Part shown: piece by piece, positions 20,995 through 28,751 of the stretch
How the letters are laid out: every line of letters begins with the position of its first letter
Numbering within the stretch: position 1 is the stretch's first letter
Source: JBCCGI01 sp039029355
GTDB lineage: Bacteria > Planctomycetota > UBA1135 > GCA-002686595
Reading direction: 5' to 3'
Length of the DNA stretch: 64,000 nt
NCBI GenBank assembly: GCA_039029355.1
Contig: JBCCGI010000003.1
Span: 152,167 to 216,166, forward strand
The notes under the pieces: model-generated
Told to the model about the DNA's origin: nothing
Database searches by the model: none
What the model saw: the letters and a program-made list of their open reading frames with translations, nothing else
Translations under genes and position numbers: made by a program

Positions 20995-21000
20995 TACAAC
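20995..21000 (+). promoter_or_regulatory. Candidate -10 element TACAAC for the CAP-domain gene
   Basis: Ends 8 nt before the ATG at 21009; no ribosome site lies between. Fits the recurring leaderless pattern. Confidence 0.4.
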
Positions 21001-21008
21001 GGAACGTC

Positions 21009-22412
21009 ATGACGGGGCTCAACGGGGACGGGCTTCGACGGCACATCGCCGCGACCATCGCGGCCTTCCTGCTGGCCGGTGCGGCCTTCGCGCTCGGCCG
21101 GTCGGACTCGCTCGACCGCGCGCTCTCGCGCCTGCGGCGGGCGTCGTCCGGAGATGTCGTCGAGCGGATGCAGGCGGTGCTCAGGGCCGGGGCGGAGGTC
21201 GAGGCCGACCTGGTCCGGCGCCTGGCCGACCCGGCGACGCGCGTCGAGGCGCTGGCCGAGGTCGCGGCCGTAGACGAGGACGAGGCGGACCGCATCCGCG
21301 CCGGGCTCCCCGCCGGGCCCGCCCCGGCCGAGCTCGTGCGCGAGCTGATCGCGCCGTTCGTGCAGCGGACCTGGACCAAGCGCGTCGAGACGCACCTCGC
21401 GGCCTCGCTGCGGCGCTCGGCGAGCGAGTACGAGAAAACGCTTCGCCCCGTGCTCGCCCTCGCGCCGAAGCTCCGGACCAAGAAGCGCGCCGAGCGCGTG
21501 GCCCTGGCCGAGGCGTGGCAGGCCCTCGTCCCGGACGCGTTGGAGCGGATCCGCGACGTAGAGGCGTACCCCGAGGGCAACCCGCGCCGCGCCGGGCAGA
21601 AGACCGTCGAGGAGGCCGTGGAGCGCGTCAGGGCGGCCCACGCGGCGCTGCTCGAGCCGGCCGCTGTCGACCTCGCCGCGCTCGAGGACGGCGACCCCGC
21701 CCGGCTCGCGGAGGCCCTCGCCGAGGCCGCGGCCTGGCGCGCCGCCCGCGACGCCTGCGAGCGGCTGATCGCGGACCGCGGAGCGGCGGCCCCCAAGCCG
21801 TTGCGCGTCGACCTGGGCGAGCCCGAGCGAATGCGCCTCGCGGTCGCGTTCGTGCTGGCGGCCTCGGGGCGCCCGTCCGAGGCGCGCGCCGAGCTGCGGG
21901 AGGCCGACGCCTACGACCGCTCGCTGCTCCGCCTGGCGCTCCACGATCGGGCGGCGGCCCGCAACGCGGCGCTCGACACCGGCGAGGTCGCCGCGCACGA
22001 CCCGGTCGAGGCGGCGATCGTCGCCCGGATCAACGACTACCGAACGCTGCTCGACCTCGCGCCGCTCGAGGTCCACCCGGCGCTGATCGACGCCTCGCGC
22101 CGCCACAGCCAGGAGATGAGCGCGCGCGGCGAGCTGACCCACCATTCCCCCTCCCCCGACCTGCGCACACCCACCGACCGCGCGCTGCGCGCCGGGTACG
22201 CGCGGTCGGCCGTGGCCGAGTGCATCTATGAGGGCACCGCCAAGGTCGACGAGGAGGAGGTGTTCCTGGCGTGGTACCGCTCGGCGACCCACCACCGGAT
22301 GATGGTGTCCGAGCGGTATGGCGAGGTGGGGTTGGGCCGCTCGGGCCGCTTCTTCACCGCCAAGCTCGGCGGCGGTCGCGACCGCCCGGCGGCCTCCTCG
22401 CGTCAGCGCTAG
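21009..22412 (+). CDS. Exported CAP/SCP-domain protein
   Basis: 467 residues. A hydrophobic signal or anchor lies at about 12-33. A long Ala/Glu/Arg-rich helical region (about 35-320) precedes a C-terminal CAP (SCP/PR-1-like) domain at about 330-460: INDYR..L.LAPLEVHP.L...SRRHSQEM, then LTHHSP and HHRMM. CAP domains in bacteria are secreted and bind ligands or act as proteases; the helical part has no assignment. A -10-like hexamer directly upstream suggests its own promoter. Confidence 0.8.
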   Translation: MTGLNGDGLRRHIAATIAAFLLAGAAFALGRSDSLDRALSRLRRASSGDVVERMQAVLRAGAEVEADLVRRLADPATRVEALAEVAAVDEDEADRIRAGLPAGPAPAELVRELIAPFVQRTWTKRVETHLAASLRRSASEYEKTLRPVLALAPKLRTKKRAERVALAEAWQALVPDALERIRDVEAYPEGNPRRAGQKTVEEAVERVRAAHAALLEPAAVDLAALEDGDPARLAEALAEAAAWRAARDACERLIADRGAAAPKPLRVDLGEPERMRLAVAFVLAASGRPSEARAELREADAYDRSLLRLALHDRAAARNAALDTGEVAAHDPVEAAIVARINDYRTLLDLAPLEVHPALIDASRRHSQEMSARGELTHHSPSPDLRTPTDRALRAGYARSAVAECIYEGTAKVDEEEVFLAWYRSATHHRMMVSERYGEVGLGRSGRFFTAKLGGGRDRPAASSRQR

Positions 22413-22465
22413 CGCGCTGCCGGCCTCCGCAATGGGGGGCGCGCGCCGATGCGGGGTTTCCGGGC

Positions 22466-22494
22466 TTGACACCTGCCGCGCCCCCGAGCAACCT
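22466..22494 (+). promoter_or_regulatory. Sigma-70-like promoter for the riboswitch transcript
   Basis: A perfect -35 TTGACA (22466-22471), a 17-bp spacer and a weak -10 CAACCT (22489-22494). Transcription would begin near 22501, just before the P1 helix of the cobalamin riboswitch at 22505. Confidence 0.55.
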
Positions 22495-22504
22495 GGCCCG
22501 CGAC

Positions 22505-22650
22505 CGATCGGCGCAAGGGAAGGTGGTGCAAATCCACCGCGGTCCCGCCGCTGTAAGTGGTGACGAGAGCTCCGACAGGCCACTGCCCCGCAAGGGGTGG
22601 GAAGGCGGAAGCTCGAGGCTGAACCACGAGCCAGAAGACCTGGCCGATCG
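22505..22650 (+). promoter_or_regulatory. Cobalamin (adenosylcobalamin-type) riboswitch
   Basis: The element carries the family hallmarks: the conserved GGTGCAAATCC-type segment followed by CCGCTGTAA, the GCCACTG segment, and the B12 box AGCCAGAAGACCTGGCC (22629-22645). The ends pair as a 7-bp P1 helix (CGATCGG with CCGATCG). It sits about 140 bases before a secreted-protein gene on the same strand, so vitamin B12 should repress that transcript. Downstream complementary stretches (ACGCA with TGCGT near 22680-22705) could form the expression platform. Confidence 0.93.
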
Positions 22651-22788
22651 CGCTGTCCTCTAGCGTCTCCGGGGAAAGGGACGCATGGACTCACGGTCCC
22701 TGCGTGCCTTCCGCGGATGAAATCCACATCCCGGCTTGGATCGCCGAAGCGCGGTGAACGCTTCCCGGTCCGGAAAAGGAACCTGAGC

Positions 22789-23811
22789 ATGACTCCCTCG
22801 GTTGGCCTTCGTTCGTCCGACCTCTCGTGTGCGGCTCGCCGTGCGCTCCCCCTCCTCCTCGCCTGCGCCGCCGGCGGCACCGCGGCGGCCCAGAGCCCCT
22901 TCGCGACCCAGGTCGTCTCGTACGTGCAGGGCTCGGGCGGAGGCATCTTCGTCACCGACAACGCCCTGGGCGGGCCCCAGGGCGGCGGCTTCGGCCTGGG
23001 CTCCCTCGACGTGCTGTCGCTCGGCGACGGCGGCGAGCTGGTGCTCGGCTTCGACGTCGCCATCCAGGACGGCCCCGGCGCCGACTTCACCGTGTTCGAG
23101 AACGGCTTTGTGATCTCCGGCACGCCGACGGTGTTCGCTGAGGTGATCTTCGTCGAGGTGTCCACCGACGGCGTCAACTTCGCGCGCTTCCCCTCGCGCT
23201 ACGCGCCCGCCGGCGGCTCCGAGATGGGCGCCTACAGCGGGCTCTGCGGCGGGCTGCCGGTGCTCGCCGACGTGACGACGGGGCTGGTCGATCCGCTCAA
23301 CCCGGTGGTTTCGGGCGGCGAGTCGTTCGACCTGGCGGACCTCGCCTCGGATCCGCTCGTGCTGTCGAGCCAGCTGGACCTCAACGCCGTGAACTTCGTG
23401 CGCCTCATCGACGTGGTCGCCGGCAGCCTGGACTCGTTCGGCACGCCGATCGTCGACTCGGGCCCCGCGGACGTCGATGCGGTCGCGGTGCTGAACAGCG
23501 ACGTTGCGACGGCCGCGGACGGCCCGGTGTGCGACCTCTTCATCGACGCCGCCGGGAGCGTGAACCTCGTCCTCGGCGACCCCGACGGCTTCTTCACGCT
23601 GGACTTCGCCTCGCTGCAGGCGTCGATCAACCTGTCGCCGGTCTCGTTCTCGGCGCTGCTGCCGCTGTTCCAGGTGACGAGCTTCACGGCGACCGAGCTG
23701 CACCTGACCTCGGCGCCCCTCGCCGGCAGCGGCGTGCTCGCCGCGCTCGCCGTGTCGGTCCAGGATCTGGCCGGCGCCGCGTCGGGCGACCAGGTGATGA
23801 TCCAGGGCTAA
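22789..23811 (+). CDS. Secreted protein under cobalamin-riboswitch control, possible corrinoid-capture protein
   Basis: 340 residues; AAGGA lies about 10 nt before the ATG. The signal peptide ends near GGTAAAQS (residue 36). The mature part is beta-rich with the family motif LVLGFD..I.DGPG.DFTVFENGF, found in bacterial cell-surface proteins that often sit near cobalamin uptake genes. The last about 90 residues form a separate beta region that may be a divergent version of the module shared by other secreted proteins. First gene after the B12 riboswitch; the beta-propeller gene follows 4 bases later. Binding of corrinoids at the surface is my inference from regulation and neighbours. Confidence 0.8.
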   Translation: MTPSVGLRSSDLSCAARRALPLLLACAAGGTAAAQSPFATQVVSYVQGSGGGIFVTDNALGGPQGGGFGLGSLDVLSLGDGGELVLGFDVAIQDGPGADFTVFENGFVISGTPTVFAEVIFVEVSTDGVNFARFPSRYAPAGGSEMGAYSGLCGGLPVLADVTTGLVDPLNPVVSGGESFDLADLASDPLVLSSQLDLNAVNFVRLIDVVAGSLDSFGTPIVDSGPADVDAVAVLNSDVATAADGPVCDLFIDAAGSVNLVLGDPDGFFTLDFASLQASINLSPVSFSALLPLFQVTSFTATELHLTSAPLAGSGVLAALAVSVQDLAGAASGDQVMIQG

Positions 23812-23815
23812 CCCG

Positions 23816-25111
23816 ATGAAGAATCACCGCATCTTCGCCCTCCTCGCCTGCGGGCTCTTCGGCGGCGAGGCCGTCGCCGATCAGCCGGCGGATGGCTTTG
23901 GGCTCTCTCCGCTCGCCTACCCCGGCCAGTCGCGGATCGCGACCCGCCCGGGGGGCGACGTCGTCTCGTGGGACGGTTCGCAGGTGCTGCTCAGCGCTCC
24001 CGACGGGACGCGCCTGCAGGTGCTCGCGAGCTTCGACCCGCCGGTCTACCCCAGCTTCGTGCGCATCGACCCGACCGACACCTTCGCCCTGATCGGCGAG
24101 AGCTCGAACGGCGACGTGCTGCGCGTCGACTTCGCCGGCGGCGGGGCTGCGTTCGTCGCGAACGTCTGGTTCAACTTCGACGCCGCGTTCGAGAACGACA
24201 CGACCGTGCTCCTGAGCGCCGCCACGGGCGGCTTCTTCACGGGCAACGACCTCGTGCGGCTCGACCTCGTCACCGGCGTCCAGTCGGTCGTCGCGCAGGT
24301 CGGGGGACCGTCGGGTCCGATCGCGCTCGACGACGCGGGCAACCTCTACTACGCGACGCAGGACGAGACCTTCCCGGCGCGGCCGGGCTCGACCGACGTC
24401 CTGCGCTGGAACCTGGCCGAGCTCGGCGGCGCGTCGGTCCTGACCGAGGCCGACGCGCAGCTCTACGGGCTGGGCTTCAGCGGCGGAAGCTCGCTGGCCT
24501 TCGACCGCGAGGCCGAAGTGCTCTACATGGCCTCGAGCAGCCTCGCCTCGGGCGGCAACAGCGTCCTGCTGGTGAACGGCACGCCGGCCGCTTCGAAGGT
24601 GATGGTCGAGGGCACGTTCGGCCGCTGGATCGCGGACCTCGAGCTTGAGCTCGACCGCGCCCCGGCTGAGTTCGAGCCCTACCAGCCCGCCTCGGGCGGC
24701 ATCCTGCGTTATTCCTCGACCGACTTTCAGTCGGTGTACGAGCGCACGGCGCTGGAGCCGAAGCGCGGCGAGCTGTCGCTCTCGGGACCCGGCCTGGTCG
24801 GCCCGGGCTCCTTCTCGGTCGACCTCGCCGGCGGCGGCCCGGACGGCCAGCTCCTGCTGGCCTTCGCGCCGCAGTCGGCGACGGTGACGCCCGAGCTCGC
24901 GCTGCAGCTCGAGGGTCTCCCGCCGCTCTTCTTCGCGCTCGACCTCGGCGCGCTGTTCCTGGTGCCCGGCAGCTATCCGGTCGACGCTTCGGGCGCGGCG
25001 ACCGCGTCCTTCGCCAACCCCGGCGGCCTCGAGGGCGGGCTCGCCATCCAGGGGCTGCTGCTGAGCCCGTCGTTCGCGCCTCTCGGGACGACGACCGCAG
25101 CGCTCAATTAG
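23816..25111 (+). CDS. Secreted beta-propeller protein in the B12-regulated operon
   Basis: 431 residues with a signal peptide (FALLACGLFGGEAVAD). Residues about 30-320 look like repeated four-strand blades (V.SWDG..VLLSAPDG, NGDVLRVD, IALDDAGNLYYAT, LAFDREAEVLYMAS), an SMP-30/YVTN-like propeller. The last about 110 residues are the shared beta module (LSLSGPGLVGPGSF...LAIQGLLLSPSF). Only 4 bases separate it from the gene before it, so it is under the same riboswitch. In Bacteroidetes, B12-binding BtuG proteins are also propellers; similarity here is of fold and regulation only. Confidence 0.8.
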   Translation: MKNHRIFALLACGLFGGEAVADQPADGFGLSPLAYPGQSRIATRPGGDVVSWDGSQVLLSAPDGTRLQVLASFDPPVYPSFVRIDPTDTFALIGESSNGDVLRVDFAGGGAAFVANVWFNFDAAFENDTTVLLSAATGGFFTGNDLVRLDLVTGVQSVVAQVGGPSGPIALDDAGNLYYATQDETFPARPGSTDVLRWNLAELGGASVLTEADAQLYGLGFSGGSSLAFDREAEVLYMASSSLASGGNSVLLVNGTPAASKVMVEGTFGRWIADLELELDRAPAEFEPYQPASGGILRYSSTDFQSVYERTALEPKRGELSLSGPGLVGPGSFSVDLAGGGPDGQLLLAFAPQSATVTPELALQLEGLPPLFFALDLGALFLVPGSYPVDASGAATASFANPGGLEGGLAIQGLLLSPSFAPLGTTTAALN

Positions 25112-25117
25112 GCCCGG

Positions 25118-25159
25118 GCGCATGCCCTCGCTCCCGTATGCTGGAGCGAGGGCATGCGC
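25118..25159. repeat. Perfect 17-bp inverted repeat covering the start codon of the Wzt-like gene
   Basis: GCGCATGCCCTCGCTCC, loop CGTATGCT, then the exact reverse complement GGAGCGAGGGCATGCGC. The right arm contains the purine-rich stretch and the ATG (25154) of the ABC gene. It lies just after the stop of the propeller gene. It could end or insulate the B12 operon, or act as an operator; no U-tract follows. Confidence 0.85.
25137..25142 (+). promoter_or_regulatory. Candidate -10 element TATGCT in the hairpin loop
   Basis: The hexamer lies in the loop of the inverted repeat and ends 11 nt before the ATG at 25154. A transcript from it would lack the left arm of the hairpin and have almost no leader. 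Confidence 0.35.
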
Positions 25160-26386
25160 GATCTCTCCATCGAGGCCCGCGGGCTGGGCAAGGCCTATCG
25201 GCTGTACGACGGCAACCTGCGCCGGTTGCTCGAGCTTGCAACGCTAGGGCGACGCCGCGGGCACCGCGAGCTCTGGGCCCTCCGCGGGCTCGACCTCGAA
25301 GTCGGGAGCGGCACCGTGCTCGGCGTCTGCGGCGCGAACGGCGCGGGCAAGTCGACGCTGCTTAAGATCCTCTCGGGCACCACCTCGCCGACCGAGGGCG
25401 CCTTCCGCGTGCGCGGACGCGTGATGAGCCTGCTGGAGCTCGGGCTGGGCTTCCACATGGACCTGACGGGGCGCGAGAACCTGCGCCACCACGTGATGCT
25501 GCTCGGCTACAGCGCGGCGGACGTCGCGCGCAACATCGACGCGATCGTCGACTTCTCCGAGCTGGGTAGCTTCATCGACGAGCCGCTCCGCACGTACTCG
25601 TCGGGGATGGCGATGCGTCTCGGTTTCAGCGTCGCGGCCATGCTCGATCCCGAGGTGCTCGTGCTCGATGAGGTCTTCGCGGTCGGCGACGTCGCCTTCC
25701 AGAAGAAGTGCATTGACCGCATCCGCAGCTTCAAGGAGCGCAACCGGACCGTGCTCTTCTGCAGCCACAGCATCTACGACCTGCGCCAGTTCTGCGACGA
25801 GGTGCTGTGGCTACGCGACGGTCGCAGAGCGGAGCTGGGCGACCCGACCTTCGTCACCGGCGAGTACTCCTCGTTCATGCGCAGCCGCGCCGATCTGTCC
25901 GCCGAGGCGGCCGCGGGCGAAACCGACCCCGGCCTGCCCAGCGTCACCGACGTGCGCGTCTTCCGGCTCGGCGGCGACGAGGAGGTGCGCGAGATCACCA
26001 CCGGGGACTCGATCGAGGTCCGCGTGCGCTGGCGCAACCCGCGGCCCGAGCTGCGCGAGCTCAACCTAGGCATCGGCTTCGTGCGCGAGGACAACGTCGT
26101 CTGCGTCGGCCTCGGCACGCACTTCGACGGCCTGCGCCTGCGCGGCGAGGGCGGGGAGGTGACGCTGAGGCTGCCCGAGCTGCGGCTGCTTTCGGGGCGC
26201 TATCTCGTGCCGGTGTGGCTCATGGACGACTCGGGTGCGCACCGCTTCGAGGAGTGCCTGCCCGACGGTCGGCTGGTCGGGCGCGCGACCAGCAACGAGA
26301 TGGGCGTCTTCCGCCCCGAGCACCGCTGGGTCATCCAGCCTTCGCCCGAGCCCGCGGAGGCCTCCGAAGCACCGCCGCAGCACTGA
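25154..26386 (+). CDS. Polysaccharide-type ABC transporter ATP-binding protein (Wzt-like)
   Basis: 410 residues. The N-terminal ATPase (about 1-245) has Walker A GANGAGKST (60-68), signature YSSGMAMRLGFSVA and Walker B VLVLDEVFAVGD, the pattern of TagH/KpsT/Wzt ATPases. Residues about 250-400 form a C-terminal beta-sandwich like the Wzt carbohydrate-binding domain that selects the finished glycan. No Wzm-type permease is adjacent, which is unusual; the neighbours are YfhO-like membrane proteins on the other strand. The ATG is the only start that keeps the conserved N-terminal strand. Its 3' end overlaps the convergent gene by 56 bases. Confidence 0.9.
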   Translation: MRDLSIEARGLGKAYRLYDGNLRRLLELATLGRRRGHRELWALRGLDLEVGSGTVLGVCGANGAGKSTLLKILSGTTSPTEGAFRVRGRVMSLLELGLGFHMDLTGRENLRHHVMLLGYSAADVARNIDAIVDFSELGSFIDEPLRTYSSGMAMRLGFSVAAMLDPEVLVLDEVFAVGDVAFQKKCIDRIRSFKERNRTVLFCSHSIYDLRQFCDEVLWLRDGRRAELGDPTFVTGEYSSFMRSRADLSAEAAAGETDPGLPSVTDVRVFRLGGDEEVREITTGDSIEVRVRWRNPRPELRELNLGIGFVREDNVVCVGLGTHFDGLRLRGEGGEVTLRLPELRLLSGRYLVPVWLMDDSGAHRFEECLPDGRLVGRATSNEMGVFRPEHRWVIQPSPEPAEASEAPPQH

Positions 26387-28751
26387 TCGCGAGCCCCGCC
26401 AGGCTGAGCACCGCGCCGAGCGCGAACGAGCGCGGCGCGTAGCGCAACACCACGCGGTGGCGCCCCGCCTCTGCGAGCGGCACGCCGAGGAAGGCGTGGT
26501 CCGCGGCGACCGTGTCGACCGGTTCGCCGTCGACCTCGCACCTCCAGCCCGGGAGCCGCGTCTCGGTGACGACCAGGAACGCGGGGCCGTCGGTCGAGAG
26601 CTCGAGCTCGATGGTCTCGGGCGAGGTGCGGCGGTAGACGACCTCCGCGCGTGCGAGGCCCTCGGCCGGCAGGCCCGCGGGCGGGAGGTCGAGCACGCCG
26701 ACCCGCGCCGGCTCGAAGTCGGGCGCGGCGAGCGCGGCGAGGCGCTCACCGCGGTCGGAAATCACGCGCAGCTCGTCGACGAGAAAGGCCGGCGGCAGCG
26801 CGCCAGCGCGCTCGAAGATGGCGATCGCCTCGCGCTCGTCGCCGTAGGCGAGGCGCAGGCCGGGCTGCTCCGAGAGCCGCGCGTAGCCCGCGCCGCCCGT
26901 CACCACGTAGCGCGCGCCGACCAGGTCGAGCAGCGGCGCGTGCAGCGACTCGATCCGCGCGAGGGGTGCCAGGAAGACCGGATTATCCAGCTGCAGGCAG
27001 TCGGGCTCGAGCGCGCGCAGCAGCTCGGCCGAGCGGCGCGGCAGCAGGCCCGCCAGGCTCTGGCAGGAGCGCAGCCCGAAGCGCTGCGCCACGCTGGGTA
27101 CCAGCACGGTCTGGTCGTGGAACGTCACCGTGCGCCAACGCTCCGCCGCGCCCTGGGCGGCGAGCCACTCGACGGCGGGCGTCGCGGGGTACGGCTCGCG
27201 CAGCTCCTGCCAGGGATTCGTGTGTCGCGCGAAGGCGATCAGCTCGAGCGCCGTGGCGCCGATCAGCAGCACGAGCGCCGCGCGCGCTCGCGCCGCCCGC
27301 ACCAGTGCGCCCGCCGTCAGCAGCGCGACGCCAGCGACGAGCGCGACCCGCAGGTCGCGCGCGACCACCTCGGCGAACCACGCCCTCTCGGCGGCGTCCA
27401 CGCCGGGGAGGAGCCAGCGCTCGAAGGGCGCCCAGGCGAGGGTCCCGAGCGCGGCGAGCAACGCGCCCGACAGCGCGAGCCCGCGCGCGCTGCGCGCGAT
27501 GCGCTCGGCTCCCAGCGCCGCGAGCCACGCGAGCGCGTAGGCGGCGAGGAACAGCACGCGCTTGGGATTGCCCGCGTCGAGCCCCGGCAGCAGCCACGCC
27601 AGGTCGGCGGCGCCCGGCGCCGCCATCGCCAGCGCAAGCGCCGCCGCGAGGCCCAGCGCTGCGCGCAGCGCCCGCCGGCCGCCGGTCAGGGAGAGGAGCG
27701 CGAGCACGAGCGGCGCGAGCCCGACGTACAGCGCATTCTCCTCGAAGTTGTTCTGCACCTCCTGGTCCTGCCAGCGCGCGTAGGAGGGGAAGTCCCAGAC
27801 CTCGGGCAGCGCCGGCGCGCGCACGTCGACGTCGGCGACGGGCGCCCCGAAGAAGTGCGGCAGCACGAAGCCGACGAGCGATTGCGGCGCCAGACCCTTG
27901 GCGCGCAGCGTCGACGGCTCAAAGCCGTCGCGTCGCCAGGACTCCCCGAGCAGCTCGGTCGCGGGCAGGAGTTGCACGCAGGCGAGCGCCCCGCCCGCGA
28001 GCACGGCGGCCGCTACCGCGATCGCCGCGCGCCCGCCGGCCCTGCGCACCGCAGGCAGCGCCAGCAGCGCCGCCGCGTAGATGCTGAGCAGCGCGATCTG
28101 CGGGAAGCCCGCGAGCAGCGACGCGCCGACGCAAAGCGCGAGCTGGCCCGCGCGAGCGGCGCAGGGCCGCTCGGCCACCCGCGCGAAGGCCAGGTGCAGC
28201 CACGGCAGCCAGGCGATCGTGCGCACGAAGAGCGGGAGCTGGAAGTGCGCCGTCACGTAGCCGCTTAGCATCATCACCACGCCGCCGGCGAGCGCGGCGA
28301 GCGGCGACAGCCCCGCGCGGCGCTGCGCGCACCACGTGCCGAAACCGAGCAGCACCAGGTGCAGTGCGAGCGACGCGGCGAGCGCCCGCAGCGGCGGCAG
28401 CGCGACGTGCAGCAGCGCCGACGGGTAGAACGGCGTGTAGCCGAGCATCGCGAGCCGCGGCTGCCCGAAGCCCTCCGACGGATTCCACAGCGGGAGGCGC
28501 CCCGCGGCCAACGCCTCGAGCTGCGCCAGGCGCTCGGGCAGCAGCCACGCCGCCAGATCCAGCGACGCGATGTTCATCGCGCGCGGCCCATCGCCGGCCT
28601 CGGCGAGCGCGCAGAACGGCGCGAAGGCGCGGGGATCGACGGCGAGCGGCGATCCGGCACCGAAGAGCGGCTCGAACAGCACCGCCGCCGCGAGCGCCGC
28701 GAGCGTCGCCAGCACGCGTAGCCGCAGCCCGAGCGTGTCGCGCGGCGTCAT
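26331..28751 (-). CDS. YfhO-like polytopic membrane protein
   Basis: 806 residues; the ATG overlaps the stop of the gene before it by 4 bases (ATGA). A dozen or more membrane helices span about 10-510. The C-terminal part (about 515-800) is extracytoplasmic and ends in the family block LPGWRC.VDG.PV......FLGVPL...G.H.V.L.Y.P..F, then a last helix. YfhO relatives are GT-C-fold proteins linked to glycosylation of teichoic acid or other surface glycans. A tandem paralog lies directly upstream, so the two may act together or in series on a glycan. Confidence 0.82.
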   Translation of the reverse strand: MTPRDTLGLRLRVLATLAALAAAVLFEPLFGAGSPLAVDPRAFAPFCALAEAGDGPRAMNIASLDLAAWLLPERLAQLEALAAGRLPLWNPSEGFGQPRLAMLGYTPFYPSALLHVALPPLRALAASLALHLVLLGFGTWCAQRRAGLSPLAALAGGVVMMLSGYVTAHFQLPLFVRTIAWLPWLHLAFARVAERPCAARAGQLALCVGASLLAGFPQIALLSIYAAALLALPAVRRAGGRAAIAVAAAVLAGGALACVQLLPATELLGESWRRDGFEPSTLRAKGLAPQSLVGFVLPHFFGAPVADVDVRAPALPEVWDFPSYARWQDQEVQNNFEENALYVGLAPLVLALLSLTGGRRALRAALGLAAALALAMAAPGAADLAWLLPGLDAGNPKRVLFLAAYALAWLAALGAERIARSARGLALSGALLAALGTLAWAPFERWLLPGVDAAERAWFAEVVARDLRVALVAGVALLTAGALVRAARARAALVLLIGATALELIAFARHTNPWQELREPYPATPAVEWLAAQGAAERWRTVTFHDQTVLVPSVAQRFGLRSCQSLAGLLPRRSAELLRALEPDCLQLDNPVFLAPLARIESLHAPLLDLVGARYVVTGGAGYARLSEQPGLRLAYGDEREAIAIFERAGALPPAFLVDELRVISDRGERLAALAAPDFEPARVGVLDLPPAGLPAEGLARAEVVYRRTSPETIELELSTDGPAFLVVTETRLPGWRCEVDGEPVDTVAADHAFLGVPLAEAGRHRVVLRYAPRSFALGAVLSLAGLAISAAAVLRRPPRARAKAG

